Shown: in pieces, positions 8,334 through 17,597 of the stretch | Position numbering within the stretch: position 1 is the stretch's first letter | Layout: the number at the start of each line of letters is the position of its first letter | Assembly: GCF_000469135.2 (NCBI RefSeq) | Contig: NZ_CP048117.1 | Location: 3,323,501 to 3,387,500, forward strand | Reading direction: 5' to 3' | Source: Bacillus sp. SB49 | GTDB taxonomy: Bacteria > Bacillota > Bacilli > Bacillales > Halobacillaceae | Length of the DNA: 64,000 nucleotides | The notes under the pieces: model-generated | The model's database searches: none | Told to the model about the DNA's origin: nothing | Seen by the model: the letters and a program-made list of their open reading frames with translations, nothing else | Program-made: the position numbers and the translations under genes

Positions 8334-9206
8334 TCACATACGCATACAAGGCGCAAACGCGAACACCATGCGGTCTCTGCCATTTATATCTTTTTTCATC
8401 TCAACATTATATGTTGGAAAAGCCGTCGCCAGCAGCTCTTTCACCTGCGGCCCCTGTTGGTAACCGATCTCGAAAGCTATACATTTCGGTAGTTGTCTAC
8501 ATGTGGATAACTGTTCAACGATCGTCAAGTAGGCTGCCAATCCGTTCTTATCGGCGAACAAAGCCAATTCAGGATCAAAATCCACAACCGTATCAGCCAT
8601 TTCTCCTTTTTCCTCCCAAGCTATATAAGGAGGGTTGGAAAGGAGGATATCCACTTCTACATCCATTAATGGTTGATAGAAATTCCCTTTATGAAACGTG
8701 ACGTCCGCTCCGAGCGCCTGCGCGTTTTCAGAAGCTACTTTAAGCGCGGCTTCTGAAATATCCACTGCATGAACAGTACTTCCCGGTATTTCCAGCGCCG
8801 CTGTAACAGCGATAACGCCGCTTCCTGTACCGATATCGGCGATACGGGGATTCTTCATGCCGCAGCTTTCCACAATACCGATGATCCCATGCACCAACTC
8901 TTCCGTCTCCGGACGGGGAATGAGCACATGACGGTCGACTTTGAATTCTCTGCCGTAGAACGGAGCCGTGCCGATCAAGTGCTGTACCGGTACTCCCGTT
9001 TCCGCATGAGCCAGAACCGAGCGGACAAATGCCTCCCGGTGCTCTTCTGGAAATGGATCGGTCTCAAACGCCATCAGCTTGGCCCGCGACCAGCCGAACA
9101 AATCTTCCAACAGCATGTCAGCGACTCTCGTTTCTCTGTCCCTGTCCCGCAAAAAAGAAGAAGCCCAGCGGCGGGCTTCTTGAATCGTCGTAAAAGCAGG
9201 CTGCAT
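8334..9206 (-). CDS. prmC: Peptide chain release factor N5-glutamine methyltransferase
   Basis: It methylates the glutamine of the GGQ motif of RF1/RF2, raising termination efficiency. The Rossmann SAM motif IADIGTGSGVIAV and the catalytic LSNPPYIAW are present, with the helical N-terminal domain in residues 1-80. A GTG at 9215 overlaps prfA. The ATG at 9206 (MQPAFTTIQEARRWASSFL) gives the usual N-terminus and follows the prfA stop by one base, implying coupled translation with its own substrate gene. The length is 290 residues. Confidence 0.95.
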   Translation of the reverse strand: MQPAFTTIQEARRWASSFLRDRDRETRVADMLLEDLFGWSRAKLMAFETDPFPEEHREAFVRSVLAHAETGVPVQHLIGTAPFYGREFKVDRHVLIPRPETEELVHGIIGIVESCGMKNPRIADIGTGSGVIAVTAALEIPGSTVHAVDISEAALKVASENAQALGADVTFHKGNFYQPLMDVEVDILLSNPPYIAWEEKGEMADTVVDFDPELALFADKNGLAAYLTIVEQLSTCRQLPKCIAFEIGYQQGPQVKELLATAFPTYNVEMKKDINGRDRMVFAFAPCMRM

Positions 9207-9207
9207 A

Positions 9208-10278
9208 TCATTCACCGAGCTGTTCCAACTTCTTCGCTTGTTCTTCCATCAGTAAAGCGTCAATAATTTCACTCATGTTCCCCTGCAGTACCTGATCGAG
9301 CTTCTGTAACGTCAATCCAATTCGGTGATCCGTCACTCGCGTCTGCGGGAAATTGTAAGTGCGGATACGTTCAGAACGGTCGCCGGTTCCTACCGCTGAC
9401 TTCCGACTCTCATCATATTCTGCCTGCGCTTCCTGCTGGAATTTATCATAAATACGAGCACGAAGTACTTTCATCGCTTTTTCCTTGTTCTTAATCTGTG
9501 ACTTCTCATCCTGAATGGACACAACGATCCCTGTAGGTTCATGAGTCAAACGTACAGCGGACATCGTTGTATTGACACTCTGCCCTCCCGGTCCACTTGA
9601 CGCGAAGGTATCAACACGAATGTCCTTATCATGGATTTCCACTTCCACTTCTTCCGCTTCCGGCATGACGACGACCGTTGCAGTCGAGGTGTGAATCCTT
9701 CCGCCTGATTCCGTTTCAGGGACACGCTGCACACGGTGCGCACCGTTCTCAAACTTCAGCTTGGAGTAAGCCATGTTTCCATTAACCATGAAGATGATCT
9801 CCTTGTAACCACCAACATCACTCGGGTTGGCTTCCAAAACCTCCGTCTTCCAGCCTTGAGATTCCGCATAACGCGCATACATGCGGTATAAATCCCCGGC
9901 AAACAGAGAAGCCTCGTCTCCACCGGCAGCTCCACGCACTTCCATAATAACGTTCTTATCATCGTTTGGATCTTTCGGCAGCATCAGAACTTTCAGGCGT
10001 TCTTCAAGTTCCTGCTTCTGTCCGGACAATTCTCTGATTTCTTCTTTTACCATTTCCGTCATATCCGCATCCGACTCATCATCGAGCATCGCCTTTGCAT
10101 CAGCAAGCTGCTCTGTCACTTCTTTATATTCACGGTAAGCATCGACAGTCGCCTGCAGACCAGACTGTTCCTTCGAGTATTCCCGAAGTTTATTTGTATC
10201 TGAAATGACCTCAGGATCACTTAACAATTCATTTAACTTCTCGTAACGATCTTCCAGCGTTTGTAAACGTTCGATCAA
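9208..10278 (-). CDS. prfA: Peptide chain release factor 1
   Basis: RF1 recognises UAA and UAG and releases the nascent peptide. The codon-recognition motif PET (in RVPETESGG) and the catalytic GPGGQSVN motif are intact. The start is a TTG at 10278 ([15 protein letters not shown]) 7 bases after GAGGTG, giving 356 residues, the usual length; extension to 10305 adds non-homologous residues. It is directly followed by prmC. Confidence 0.96.
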   Translation of the reverse strand: MIERLQTLEDRYEKLNELLSDPEVISDTNKLREYSKEQSGLQATVDAYREYKEVTEQLADAKAMLDDESDADMTEMVKEEIRELSGQKQELEERLKVLMLPKDPNDDKNVIMEVRGAAGGDEASLFAGDLYRMYARYAESQGWKTEVLEANPSDVGGYKEIIFMVNGNMAYSKLKFENGAHRVQRVPETESGGRIHTSTATVVVMPEAEEVEVEIHDKDIRVDTFASSGPGGQSVNTTMSAVRLTHEPTGIVVSIQDEKSQIKNKEKAMKVLRARIYDKFQQEAQAEYDESRKSAVGTGDRSERIRTYNFPQTRVTDHRIGLTLQKLDQVLQGNMSEIIDALLMEEQAKKLEQLGE

Positions 10279-10363
10279 TGATATGCACCTCTTTCTCCAT
10301 AACATTCTAATTATATTATAGAGTAATCCCTGTTACAACCGGACATCCGCCCTCATGACGAGG

Positions 10364-10391
10364 AAACCCGATACACATGTGTACCGGGTTT
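10364..10391 (-). terminator. Palindrome downstream of the YhcN/YlaJ-like gene
   Basis: AAACCCG (10364-10370) and CGGGTTT (10385-10391) enclose a further palindromic core around ACACATGTGT. No clear T-run follows, so termination is uncertain. Confidence 0.4.
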
Positions 10392-10407
10392 GAAGGTCTT
10401 CCTTCTC

Positions 10408-10812
10408 TTACTTGATTTTCACGTGAACATCGTATCTTGGTACGGCTTGGAATACGGCTTCCTGTATCTGTTTCTTCCATTCCGAAAGTTCCGAATCACT
10501 CATGTCCGCTTCCCCGTCGATATCAACCGTCACCCACGCATCTCCCGCTTCAAGGATGATCCGTTTCACATCGACGCCGGGCAGCTGTTGAACCGCTTCT
10601 TTCATGTTTTCCCGATCCTGCTTCAACCCCCATGTATAACCAACCTTGTCGATGGAACGGGGATTTTCCGTATCACGGGTCACTTCATTGTTCATGCCCA
10701 TGTTTTCAATATCGTCTCTGCTTGTCATTCCTTGATATTTATCTCCCTGCTGCAGACCGCAGGCAGCTCCGACAACAAGAATAACCAAGAGACTTATATA
10801 TACCTTCCACAT
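10408..10812 (-). CDS. YhcN/YlaJ-family sporulation lipoprotein
   Basis: A 134-residue predicted lipoprotein with a lipobox, VVGAAC, near residue 18 after a short hydrophobic signal. The mature part has the YhcN/YlaJ pattern: a linker, then VQQLPGVDVKRIILEAGDAWVTVDI, followed by a second alpha/beta segment. Family members are spore or forespore membrane lipoproteins of unclear function. It stands alone between prfA and the Cys-rich protein gene. Family membership is inferred from this pattern and the lipobox. Confidence 0.7.
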   Translation of the reverse strand: MWKVYISLLVILVVGAACGLQQGDKYQGMTSRDDIENMGMNNEVTRDTENPRSIDKVGYTWGLKQDRENMKEAVQQLPGVDVKRIILEAGDAWVTVDIDGEADMSDSELSEWKKQIQEAVFQAVPRYDVHVKIK

Positions 10813-10885
10813 ACCTTCACCTTCTTTTTACCGATAGTTTCTCCGGTTCAGGCGTGGATATGTAGATTTTTTACAAACAATTGTT

Positions 10886-11176
10886 TCACCCTGACCTGCG
10901 CATGCCTGTTCGTCGTTTCGGTTCTGTCACATACTGACGAAGCCCTTCACATAAGTCGGCATATTCCAAACACATCCGGTAGACAGGGTCCTCCTTCGAG
11001 CCTGTCAGTAACAGACATTCTTCCGCACTGGTCCTGCACACTTCCGCGCAGGATAGACACAGCTCGTCTTTCATATGGCTGCCTTTCTCCACCACTTCCG
11101 CTGCATACTTGAAGGCATTCATACATTCTTCCAACAGATTCGCTTTCACCAGAATGGAACTACTCTGATGTCTCAT
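10886..11176 (-). CDS. Cys-rich four-helix-bundle protein (DUF326/Csp-like)
   Basis: A 96-residue helical protein with seven cysteines in helical spacing: EEC, then DELCLSCAEVC, EEC, RMC and DLC. This resembles the DUF326 family, which includes cytosolic copper-storage proteins whose inward-facing Cys bind Cu(I). There are fewer cysteines than in true Csp3, so metal binding is possible but not shown. There is no signal peptide. The start is the ATG at 11176, 5 bases after AGGAAGGGAG; upstream extension to 11206 is rejected. Confidence 0.65.
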   Translation of the reverse strand: MRHQSSSILVKANLLEECMNAFKYAAEVVEKGSHMKDELCLSCAEVCRTSAEECLLLTGSKEDPVYRMCLEYADLCEGLRQYVTEPKRRTGMRRSG

Positions 11177-11264
11177 GGTATCTCCCTTCCTCCCTATGAT
11201 GACCACCTACCATCAGAATATCACAATACCTCCCACAATAAACGACAGCGAGCACATCGACAAT

Positions 11265-11297
11265 TATAAAAAAGACAGCCGGATTCCAGCTGTCTTC
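11265..11297 (-). terminator. Intrinsic terminator after tdk
   Basis: AGACAGC (11273-11279) pairs with GCTGTCT (11289-11295) and is followed on the minus strand by TTTTTTATA. Confidence 0.85.
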
Positions 11298-11304
11298 TCT
11301 TCTG

Positions 11305-11931
11305 TCAATTTATTGTTTTTTCTTCATAAACGGCTTCCACATCACGCTGCCGCGGCTTATTCGGAACTTCATGATGGTGGCGGCACCTTGGTTCGTAGGA
11401 TTCTGATGCACCTACCAGAATGATCGGATCATCATACGAAGCCGGTTCACCGTCAATCAGACGCTGGGTACGGCTTGCCGGAGATCCACAGACGGGACAG
11501 ATCGCATTCAGCTTCGTCACACTTTCACTGAGCGCCATCAATTCCGGCATCTTGCCGAATGGCTCACCTCTGAAATCTGTATCCAGACCGGCAACGATGA
11601 CGCGTATGCCGCGGTCCGCCAGACATTCAACGACTTCGACGATATGCTCATCAAAGAACTGGATTTCATCAATACCGACGACGTCCACATCATCCGTCAC
11701 ATGCTTCAGGATTGCAAGCGAACTTTCAATGGGACGAGCCATGATCGATGTACCATTATGACTGACTACAGCATCCTCCTTGTAGCGATTGTCGATGGCA
11801 GGTTTATAAACACGAACGGTCAAATGACCGAAAGTCGCCCGCCTCACTCGTCGAATCAATTCTTCAGACTTTCCGCTGAACATACTTCCACAGATGAGTT
11901 CCACCCATCCACTCTGCTTCATTACATACAC
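11305..11931 (-). CDS. tdk: Thymidine kinase (type II)
   Basis: It phosphorylates thymidine to dTMP in salvage. The P-loop [14 protein letters not shown] lies at residues 15-28, the DEIQFFD Walker B and the zinc motif CPVCG with a later Cys are present. The start is a GTG at 11931 ([16 protein letters not shown]), 10 bases after GGGAG, agreeing with the known Bacillus N-terminus MYIMKQSGW; the ATG at 11922 has no well-placed ribosome site. The length is 208 residues. The 369-base region upstream contains several hairpins and no gene. Confidence 0.95.
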   Translation of the reverse strand: MYVMKQSGWVELICGSMFSGKSEELIRRVRRATFGHLTVRVYKPAIDNRYKEDAVVSHNGTSIMARPIESSLAILKHVTDDVDVVGIDEIQFFDEHIVEVVECLADRGIRVIVAGLDTDFRGEPFGKMPELMALSESVTKLNAICPVCGSPASRTQRLIDGEPASYDDPIILVGASESYEPRCRHHHEVPNKPRQRDVEAVYEEKTIN

Positions 11932-11970
11932 GTCACTGTCGCTCCCTTCTCATAAATCAAGAAAATCCAT

Positions 11971-12065
11971 AAAAGGAAAAAGCCACGGCAGACGGCATAT
12001 CCACCTTCCATGCACCTGGACCGTCCTGCCGAAAGATGCTGCCGGCTCCCGTGTCGCTTTTCCTT
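11971..12065 (-). promoter_or_regulatory. Possible attenuator in the tdk leader
   Basis: On the minus strand a hairpin pairs CGGCAG-G-ACGG (12021-12031) with CCGTCTGCCG (11986-11995) and is followed by GGCTTTTTCC, like a terminator. Outer arms AAGGAAAA and TTTTCCTT (11973-11980 and 12058-12065) plus CACGG/CCGTG (11984-11988 and 12049-12053) can form a competing longer stem. This arrangement is typical of attenuation, but no known riboswitch class was recognised. Confidence 0.45.
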
Positions 12066-12092
12066 CTATTCCCATGTATCAACCGACTACCA

Positions 12093-12134
12093 TAAAAAAA
12101 GAGCCACCCCGATCAGCCCCGATGAATCGGCGGC
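12093..12134 (-). terminator. Terminator-like hairpin between rpmE2 and tdk
   Basis: GCCGCCGAT (12126-12134) and ATCGGGGTGGC (12103-12113) pair with a small bulge on the minus strand, then TCTTTTTTT follows. It is the second of three such structures in 11940-12300. Confidence 0.6.
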
Positions 12135-12212
12135 AATACTTCACCAAGGACAGCCCTTCCTATATATCAAACCGGATACAGGTCACACAAAGCTCCCTAC
12201 ACCCCTATTTTT

Positions 12213-12256
12213 TGACAAAAAAACAGGCAAACCTCTGAGACAATTTGCCTGTTTTT
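12213..12256 (-). terminator. Intrinsic terminator after rpmE2
   Basis: AAACAGGCAAA (12221-12231) pairs with TTTGCCTGTTT (12244-12254) around a 12-base loop and has T-runs on both strands. It follows the rpmE2 stop. Confidence 0.85.
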
Positions 12257-12300
12257 GTTCAAAATGATGAAATCTCCCCCGAAACGAGGGAGTATCATAA

Positions 12301-12546
12301 TTATGAAAGGTTATATTTCTTCTTGAAGCGATCCACACGGCCGCCAGCTTTGTCAGCTTTCTGCTTACCTGTGTAGAACGGGTGAGACGCAGAACTAATC
12401 TCTACGCGGATCAATGGATAAGTGTTTCCATCTTCCCACTCGATTGTTTCTTCAGAAGTCTTAGTAGATCCTGTTAGAAACTTGAAATTAGAACTTGTGT
12501 CTAGGAATACGACTTTACGGTATTCTGGATGAATTCCTGCTTTCAT
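12301..12546 (-). CDS. rpmE2: Ribosomal protein L31 type B (zinc-independent)
   Basis: L31 bridges the two ribosomal subunits. This 81-residue form ([20 protein letters not shown]) has no CxxC zinc motifs and matches type B L31 (YtiA/RpmEB), ending [17 protein letters not shown]. In B. subtilis the gene beside rho is the zinc-binding rpmE, so here the C-minus paralog occupies the canonical locus. Its promoter (12649-12677) is seen upstream; I saw no Zur-box-like sequence there. Confidence 0.95.
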   Translation of the reverse strand: MKAGIHPEYRKVVFLDTSSNFKFLTGSTKTSEETIEWEDGNTYPLIRVEISSASHPFYTGKQKADKAGGRVDRFKKKYNLS

Positions 12547-12648
12547 GTTCTTCCACTCCTTTTTGCCCTGAATCCTTAGGAAACAGAGTTATTGTAAGAG
12601 CCGTCGAAGGTTCGTGATAACACCTTGTACTGAAACTCACATAGAATG

Positions 12649-12677
12649 ATTATAACAGGGGGACTACCCCTTTGCAA
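12649..12677 (-). promoter_or_regulatory. Sigma-A promoter of rpmE2
   Basis: TTGCAA (12672-12677) and TATAAT (12649-12654) on the minus strand are 17 bases apart. The spacer contains a short GGGG-TAGT-CCCC stem. Confidence 0.7.
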
Positions 12678-12727
12678 CAGCTAATGACAATTATCTGATT
12701 GTTGACAGAAAGTACCTTGAAAGAGAA

Positions 12728-14011
12728 TCAGCGGCGGGTCGTCGCTTTCCCTTTCATGTCCTTATCCATCATATCGAAGAACTCTTCATTGTTCTTCGAT
12801 GCTCTCAAACGGCGGAGGAGGCGGTCGGCGAAGTCATGGGAATCCGACATCGTCTTCCGGATCGCCCACAGCTTGTCCAGGTGTGCTTTAGGAAGCAGCA
12901 ATTCTTCCTTCCTTGTGCCGGAACGCGGGATGTCGATTGCAGGAAAGATCCGGCGTTCGGCAAGAGAACGGTCGAGATGAAGCTCCATGTTTCCTGTCCC
13001 TTTGAATTCCTCATAAATGACGTCATCCATTCGGGACCCCGTATCTACAAGAGCCGTCGCAAGAATCGTCAAGCTTCCACCCTCTTCTATATTACGCGCG
13101 GCACCGAAGAATCGCTTCGGACGGTGGAAGGCGGCAGGATCTATACCGCCGGAAAGCGTCCGGCCACTCGGCGGAATGACAAGGTTATAGGCGCGTGCAA
13201 GACGCGTGATACTGTCCATAAGCACGATGACATCCCGCTTATGTTCAACAAGACGCATGGCACGCTCTAATACTAATTCTGATACTTTAATATGATTTTC
13301 CGGAACTTCATCGAATGTGGAACTGACAACATCGACATCAGGAGCGACGGAACGCTCGATATCCGTGACCTCTTCCGGACGCTCGTCTACAAGCAGAATG
13401 ATCAGCTTGGCATCGGGATGATTCGTAGAGATGCTGTTAGCCATCTGCTTAAGGAGCATGGTTTTCCCTGCTTTCGGAGGTGCAACGATCAAACCACGCT
13501 GCCCATATCCGACAGGAGACACGAGATCCATAATCCTTGTTGAGAGCTTCTTCGTATCTGTCTCCAGCTTCATGTGCCGGTCCGGATACAGCGGAGTCAA
13601 CGCCGGGAAGTGGACACGCTCTTTCGCAGAATCAGGGTCTTCCCCATTGACGGCGTCTACATGAAGAAGTCCATAATAGCGCTCGTTTTCTTTCGGAGGA
13701 CGGACTTTTCCTGATACTTTATCTCCGTTTCGCAAATCGAAACGACGGATTTGGGAAGCCGAAATATAGATATCCTCCGCACTAGGAGAATAGTTGATTG
13801 GACGCAGGAATCCGAAACCTTCCGAAGGGATGATCTCCAATACCCCATCCATGAACAGAAAGCCGTCTTTCTCTGCCTGGGCTTTCAAAATCGCAAAGAT
13901 CAGCTCCCGCTTTGTCAATTTGGCGTAATAGGATACTTTATATTGGCGGGCTTTCTCATAAAGTCCTTTGAGTGTCATAGTTTCTAAGCTGGAGATAGTT
14001 AAATCTGCCAC
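12728..14011 (-). CDS. rho: Transcription termination factor Rho
   Basis: A hexameric RNA-dependent ATPase that ends transcription and limits pervasive antisense RNA. The N-terminal Rho-N helices ([10 protein letters not shown]) are followed by the cold-shock RNA-binding domain ([15 protein letters not shown]) and the RecA-like motor with Walker [10 protein letters not shown] and Walker [14 protein letters not shown]. The length is 427 residues from the ATG at 14011 ([12 protein letters not shown]). Upstream is a long leader and a possible small ORF; B. subtilis has glpX there, which is absent here. Confidence 0.97.
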   Translation of the reverse strand: MADLTISSLETMTLKGLYEKARQYKVSYYAKLTKRELIFAILKAQAEKDGFLFMDGVLEIIPSEGFGFLRPINYSPSAEDIYISASQIRRFDLRNGDKVSGKVRPPKENERYYGLLHVDAVNGEDPDSAKERVHFPALTPLYPDRHMKLETDTKKLSTRIMDLVSPVGYGQRGLIVAPPKAGKTMLLKQMANSISTNHPDAKLIILLVDERPEEVTDIERSVAPDVDVVSSTFDEVPENHIKVSELVLERAMRLVEHKRDVIVLMDSITRLARAYNLVIPPSGRTLSGGIDPAAFHRPKRFFGAARNIEEGGSLTILATALVDTGSRMDDVIYEEFKGTGNMELHLDRSLAERRIFPAIDIPRSGTRKEELLLPKAHLDKLWAIRKTMSDSHDFADRLLRRLRASKNNEEFFDMMDKDMKGKATTRR

Positions 14012-14120
14012 GTAATCACCACTTTTTTATTTTTACTTTCGCAAGAATCCACTGGAGATAAGGTCGGTTTCACACGGAAACGGTCCCCTCCTTCAGATGA
14101 TCCCTGAATATCAATAACGA

Positions 14121-14140
14121 GTTCCCGGACGATCCGGAAC
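14121..14140. repeat. Inverted repeat in the rho leader
   Basis: GTTCCCGGA and TCCGGAAC form an imperfect palindrome (one bulged C) around CGA, about 110 bases upstream of rho. It could be an RNA hairpin in the rho 5' leader; no T-run follows. The rest of 14012-14197 shows only a small GTTTC/GAAAC hairpin. Confidence 0.4.
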
Positions 14141-14197
14141 ATTTGGAAAAAGTTGAATAAGGGCCTTGATCATCCCCACGAGCTGCAGCTCATTCAT

Positions 14198-14323
14198 TCA
14201 GTTTAGAAAACGACTTTTCAAATAGATTAAGATGAAAAGAAGAAGCAGGAGAAGTGATAGGAAGTAGACGTACATACACAGAAGCTTCCAGAGGTTGATA
14301 TCAAGTTCCTTAATCGCTATCAA
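14198..14323 (-). CDS. Possible 41-residue single-span membrane peptide
   Basis: An ORF too short for usual gene callers: TTG start at 14323, TGA stop at 14198-14200. The protein starts MIAIKELDINLWKLL, then has about 20 hydrophobic residues (a Leu/Phe/Ile stretch, residues 17-34) and ends KSRFLN, the topology of a small membrane protein with a positive C-terminus. AAAGG lies just before the TTG, with rather short spacing, and a TATAAT hexamer lies at 14347-14352. It sits between the murA terminator and rho. Coding status is unproven. Confidence 0.42.
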   Translation of the reverse strand: MIAIKELDINLWKLLCMYVYFLSLLLLLLFILIYLKSRFLN

Positions 14324-14407
14324 ACATCCTTTATTGTACTCCTGTCATTATACAGATTCAATGGCAATTTAAGAAATATTAAAGAGGGATAAATAATTGT
14401 AGAATAA

Positions 14408-14435
14408 GAGGAAGCCGCACCCCTACGGCTCCCTC
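14408..14435 (-). terminator. Terminator-like hairpin after murA
   Basis: GAGGGAGCCG and CGGCTTCCTC pair with one mismatch on the minus strand, followed by a weak TTATTCT tract, 16 bases past the murA stop. Confidence 0.6.
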
Positions 14436-14450
14436 TGATGGTCGTTCGAT

Positions 14451-15737
14451 TTATGAACTTTGGAACTGTTCTATTTCTTCTTCGGACATTTCTTCGTACC
14501 AGACCTTGGCTCCCAAATCGATCAGCTTATTTGTGATATTTTCATATCCTCTTTCGATATGATCAACACCGGTTATTTCCGTAATTCCGTCTGCCATCAA
14601 CCCAGCGATGACAAGAGCGGCACCGGCACGAAGATCCGTCGCTTTGACTTTAGCCCCCTGAAGAGTGGAAGGGCCGGTCACGATGGCCGAACCTCCTTCT
14701 ACTTTGATGGAGGCATTCATACGCCGCAGCTCATCCACATGCTTGAAACGGGCCTGATAAATCGTATCTGTCACGACTCCGGTCCCTTCCGTCTGTGTAA
14801 GCAGCGTCGTGAAAGGTTGTTGGAGATCCGTCGGGAAACCCGGGTAGACAAGCGTTTTAATATCCACACTTTTCAATTTCTTACCAGGTCGGATATACAA
14901 CTGCTCGTCATTCTCCTCAATGGTCACACCCATTTCCCTCAGCTTCGCCAACAACGACTCCAAATGTTGAGGAATGACGTTATCAATGATCATTTCCTCT
15001 CCTTGAGCAGCTGCCATAATCGTGTACGTACCAGCTTCGATACGATCCGGAATAATGGTATGCAGACAGCCGTTCAGCTGATCCACCCCTTCAATCCGGA
15101 TGACATCCGTGCCGGCACCTTTGATTTTCGCACCCATACTCGTAAGCAGCGTAGCTACATCAATAATCTCTGGTTCTTTCGCAGCGTTCTCGATAACCGT
15201 TTTACCTTTAGCCTTTACGGCAGCAAGCATGATGTTGATTGTAGCACCGACGCTGACGACGTCAAGATAGATACGGGCACCCCGCAGCTCTTTGGCACGC
15301 AAATAGATCGCGCCTTGTTCATTAGTGACTTCCGCACCGAGCGCTTCAAACCCTTTAATATGCTGATCGATCGGACGCGGGCCAAGATGACAGCCGCCCG
15401 GAAGACCAATGACCGCTTTATTGAAACGGCCGAGCATGGCGCCCATGAAATAATAAGAGGCGCGCAATTTTTTTACTTTTCCGTTCGGCAGCGGCATGTC
15501 CACCATTTTAGATGGGTCGATATGCAGCGTCCGCCCTTGACGTTGGACGGTACCACCGATCTCTTCCAATAAATCTGACAATATCCCAACATCAGAGATG
15601 TCAGGCAGTCCCTCGATCGTCACAGGCGTCTCTGCTAAAATAGCAGCCGGCAAGAGCGCGACAGCACTGTTCTTCGCTCCGCTTACCCTCACCTGTCCAC
15701 GAAGGCGGGTCCCACCTTCCACTAGTAGTTTATGCAT
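14451..15737 (-). CDS. murA: UDP-N-acetylglucosamine 1-carboxyvinyltransferase (MurZ/MurAB position)
   Basis: It transfers enolpyruvate from PEP to UDP-GlcNAc, the first committed step of peptidoglycan synthesis and the fosfomycin target. The catalytic cysteine is in [11 protein letters not shown], so fosfomycin sensitivity is expected. The N-terminal [14 protein letters not shown] motif is present and the length (428) is standard. Low-GC Gram-positives usually have two paralogs. The position next to tal and fbaA corresponds to the second copy (murAB/murZ) of B. subtilis. The start at 15737 follows GAGGAG. Confidence 0.95.
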   Translation of the reverse strand: MHKLLVEGGTRLRGQVRVSGAKNSAVALLPAAILAETPVTIEGLPDISDVGILSDLLEEIGGTVQRQGRTLHIDPSKMVDMPLPNGKVKKLRASYYFMGAMLGRFNKAVIGLPGGCHLGPRPIDQHIKGFEALGAEVTNEQGAIYLRAKELRGARIYLDVVSVGATINIMLAAVKAKGKTVIENAAKEPEIIDVATLLTSMGAKIKGAGTDVIRIEGVDQLNGCLHTIIPDRIEAGTYTIMAAAQGEEMIIDNVIPQHLESLLAKLREMGVTIEENDEQLYIRPGKKLKSVDIKTLVYPGFPTDLQQPFTTLLTQTEGTGVVTDTIYQARFKHVDELRRMNASIKVEGGSAIVTGPSTLQGAKVKATDLRAGAALVIAGLMADGITEITGVDHIERGYENITNKLIDLGAKVWYEEMSEEEIEQFQSS

Positions 15738-15803
15738 GAAAAACTCCTCGCTTTAAGGTAAAGATTTATGACCTTAGTATGTGCATGTTTTTCCAAAAAA
15801 CAC

Positions 15804-16448
15804 TTATTTATTATATTTATTCCAGTCGTTCTTGAACTTCTCGATGCCCTGATCCGTAAGCGGATGCTTGACGATCTGCTGGAACACCTGAAACGGTACT
15901 GTAGCAATATGAGCCCCGTGCTCGGCGGCTTCCGTCACATGGACAGGGTGCCGGACGGAAGCGGCAATAATTTCTGTATCAATGGAATGGAGATCGAATA
16001 TCTCTGAAATTTGAGCGATCAGTTCTACTCCGTTATGACCGATATCATCCAGACGTCCGAGGAAGGGGGATACATAAGATGCCCCGGCGCGAGCGGCAAG
16101 AAGCGCCTGATTGGCAGAAAAGATCAGCGTCACGTTCGTTTTTATACTCAAATCACTGAACGCTTTTACAGCCTTCAGACCTTCCAGCGTCATAGGCACT
16201 TTGATAGTGATGTTCGGAGCGATGGCGGCTAGTTCCTTCCCTTCCGCAATCATACCTTCCGCATCTTCAGCCATGACTTCAGCACTGACCGATCCTTCTA
16301 CTTCTTCCGTAATTTCACGCAGGCGGTCATGGAAGGATACCCCTTCTTTAGCCACAAGACTTGGATTAGTCGTTACCCCGGCCAGGATTCCTAAAGCGTT
16401 CGCGTTACGGATATCATCTATATTCGCTGTATCGATGAAAAATTTCAT
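15804..16448 (-). CDS. tal: Transaldolase (short, TalC/Fsa-type)
   Basis: A small class I aldolase-type transaldolase of 214 residues (YwjH in B. subtilis), exchanging dihydroxyacetone units between sugar phosphates in the pentose phosphate pathway. The Schiff-base lysine lies in NITIKVPMT, and the N-terminal [13 protein letters not shown] is typical. Short members can also be fructose-6-phosphate aldolases; sequence reading alone cannot separate the two. It lies between fbaA and murA, so the three may form a run of genes. Confidence 0.93.
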   Translation of the reverse strand: MKFFIDTANIDDIRNANALGILAGVTTNPSLVAKEGVSFHDRLREITEEVEGSVSAEVMAEDAEGMIAEGKELAAIAPNITIKVPMTLEGLKAVKAFSDLSIKTNVTLIFSANQALLAARAGASYVSPFLGRLDDIGHNGVELIAQISEIFDLHSIDTEIIAASVRHPVHVTEAAEHGAHIATVPFQVFQQIVKHPLTDQGIEKFKNDWNKYNK

Positions 16449-16528
16449 ATTCCCACTCCTCTTCCTTTATATAGTAGATCGGGCATAAGGAAACAATGTC
16501 GAATGATGGCGTTTTCATCCATGATGAA

Positions 16529-16559
16529 AAGGAAACCGCTACATCGTAGCGGCTTCCTT
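16529..16559 (-). terminator. Intrinsic terminator after fbaA
   Basis: AAGGAAGCCGCTA and TAGCGGTTTCCTT pair on the minus strand around CGATG, followed by TTCAT. Confidence 0.7.
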
Positions 16560-16570
16560 GCTGATAGTTG

Positions 16571-17434
16571 TTACGCTTTTTGAGAAGAACCGAACTCACG
16601 CATTTTACCGATGACAGTAGCCTTGATTGCATCACGGCCAGGTCCTAGGTATTTACGAGGATCGTATTGTTCCGGTTGCTCCGCAAGTACTTCGCGGACA
16701 GCCTTCGCTTGAGAAATTTGGTTCTCTGTGTTCACGTTGATCTTAGCTGTACCGAAAGAGATAGCTTTCTTGATATCAGCAGTCGGGATACCTGTACCAC
16801 CGTGAAGAACTAGAGGCTTGTCTACAAGACCCATGATTTCTTCCATGCGCTCGAAGCCAAGGTTAGGCTCACCCTTGTATGGTCCGTGTACAGAACCAAG
16901 TGCAGGTGCGAATACGTCAACGTTTGTTTCGTCTACCAATTGCTTACATTCAGATGGAATCGCGTACGCTGCTTCCGCGTCATCTACGATAAGATCGTCT
17001 TCTTGTCCACCTACGCGGCCAAGCTCTGCTTCAACAGAAACGCCGTGGATGTGTGCAAGTTCAACTACTTTTTTCGTTACAGCAATGTTTTCTTCCAACG
17101 GATCGTGGGAAGCATCGATCATTACAGAAGTGAATCCAGCATGGATTGCTTCTGCACATTTTTCGAAGCTGGAACCGTGGTCAAGGTGAATCGCTACAGG
17201 TACAGTCGTACCGTAAGCTTTCATAAGTGCTTTCACCATGTCTACGACTACGTTGAAACCACCCATGTAACGGGCTGCTCCTTCAGATACACCAAGGATT
17301 ACCGGAGACTTTTCTTCTTCTGCTGCTTGAAGAATCGCCTGCGCATATTCTAGGTTATTAAGGTTGAACTGTCCTACACCGTAGCGTTCTTCCTTAGCTT
17401 TTTCTAGCATTTCTTTCATTGATACTAATGGCAT
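16571..17434 (-). CDS. fbaA: Fructose-bisphosphate aldolase, class II
   Basis: A zinc enzyme splitting fructose-1,6-bisphosphate into dihydroxyacetone phosphate and glyceraldehyde-3-phosphate in glycolysis, and the reverse in gluconeogenesis. Zinc ligands appear in [11 protein letters not shown] and [10 protein letters not shown], with the phosphate site near the C-terminal [10 protein letters not shown]. The length is 287 residues. Start [10 protein letters not shown] at 17434 with AAAGGAGG 8 bases upstream. A cre-like site lies upstream at 17566-17579. Confidence 0.96.
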   Translation of the reverse strand: MPLVSMKEMLEKAKEERYGVGQFNLNNLEYAQAILQAAEEEKSPVILGVSEGAARYMGGFNVVVDMVKALMKAYGTTVPVAIHLDHGSSFEKCAEAIHAGFTSVMIDASHDPLEENIAVTKKVVELAHIHGVSVEAELGRVGGQEDDLIVDDAEAAYAIPSECKQLVDETNVDVFAPALGSVHGPYKGEPNLGFERMEEIMGLVDKPLVLHGGTGIPTADIKKAISFGTAKINVNTENQISQAKAVREVLAEQPEQYDPRKYLGPGRDAIKATVIGKMREFGSSQKA

Positions 17435-17565
17435 GAAAGATATCCTCCTTTAAATAACGTGCATTCCTATTTACAAGTCTGTTTCCATACGAAAACACAC
17501 CATGTAAGTTTGGTTACAGTATTAGAATACCAATACCCTTCTTATGGTGCAACAGGAGGAGGTTT

Positions 17566-17579
17566 ATATAGCGCTTACA
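17566..17579 (-). promoter_or_regulatory. Weak cre-like site upstream of fbaA
   Basis: TGTAAGCGCTATAT on the minus strand fits the CcpA consensus TGWAANCGNTNWCA at 12 of 14 positions; both misses are in the final CA. Confidence 0.25.
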
Positions 17580-17597
17580 TCGAGAAAAAAGTCATAA

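Noticed and set aside
14460-15572. 370-residue plus-strand ORF
   Set aside because: It is antisense to murA, with no ribosome site and no family resemblance.
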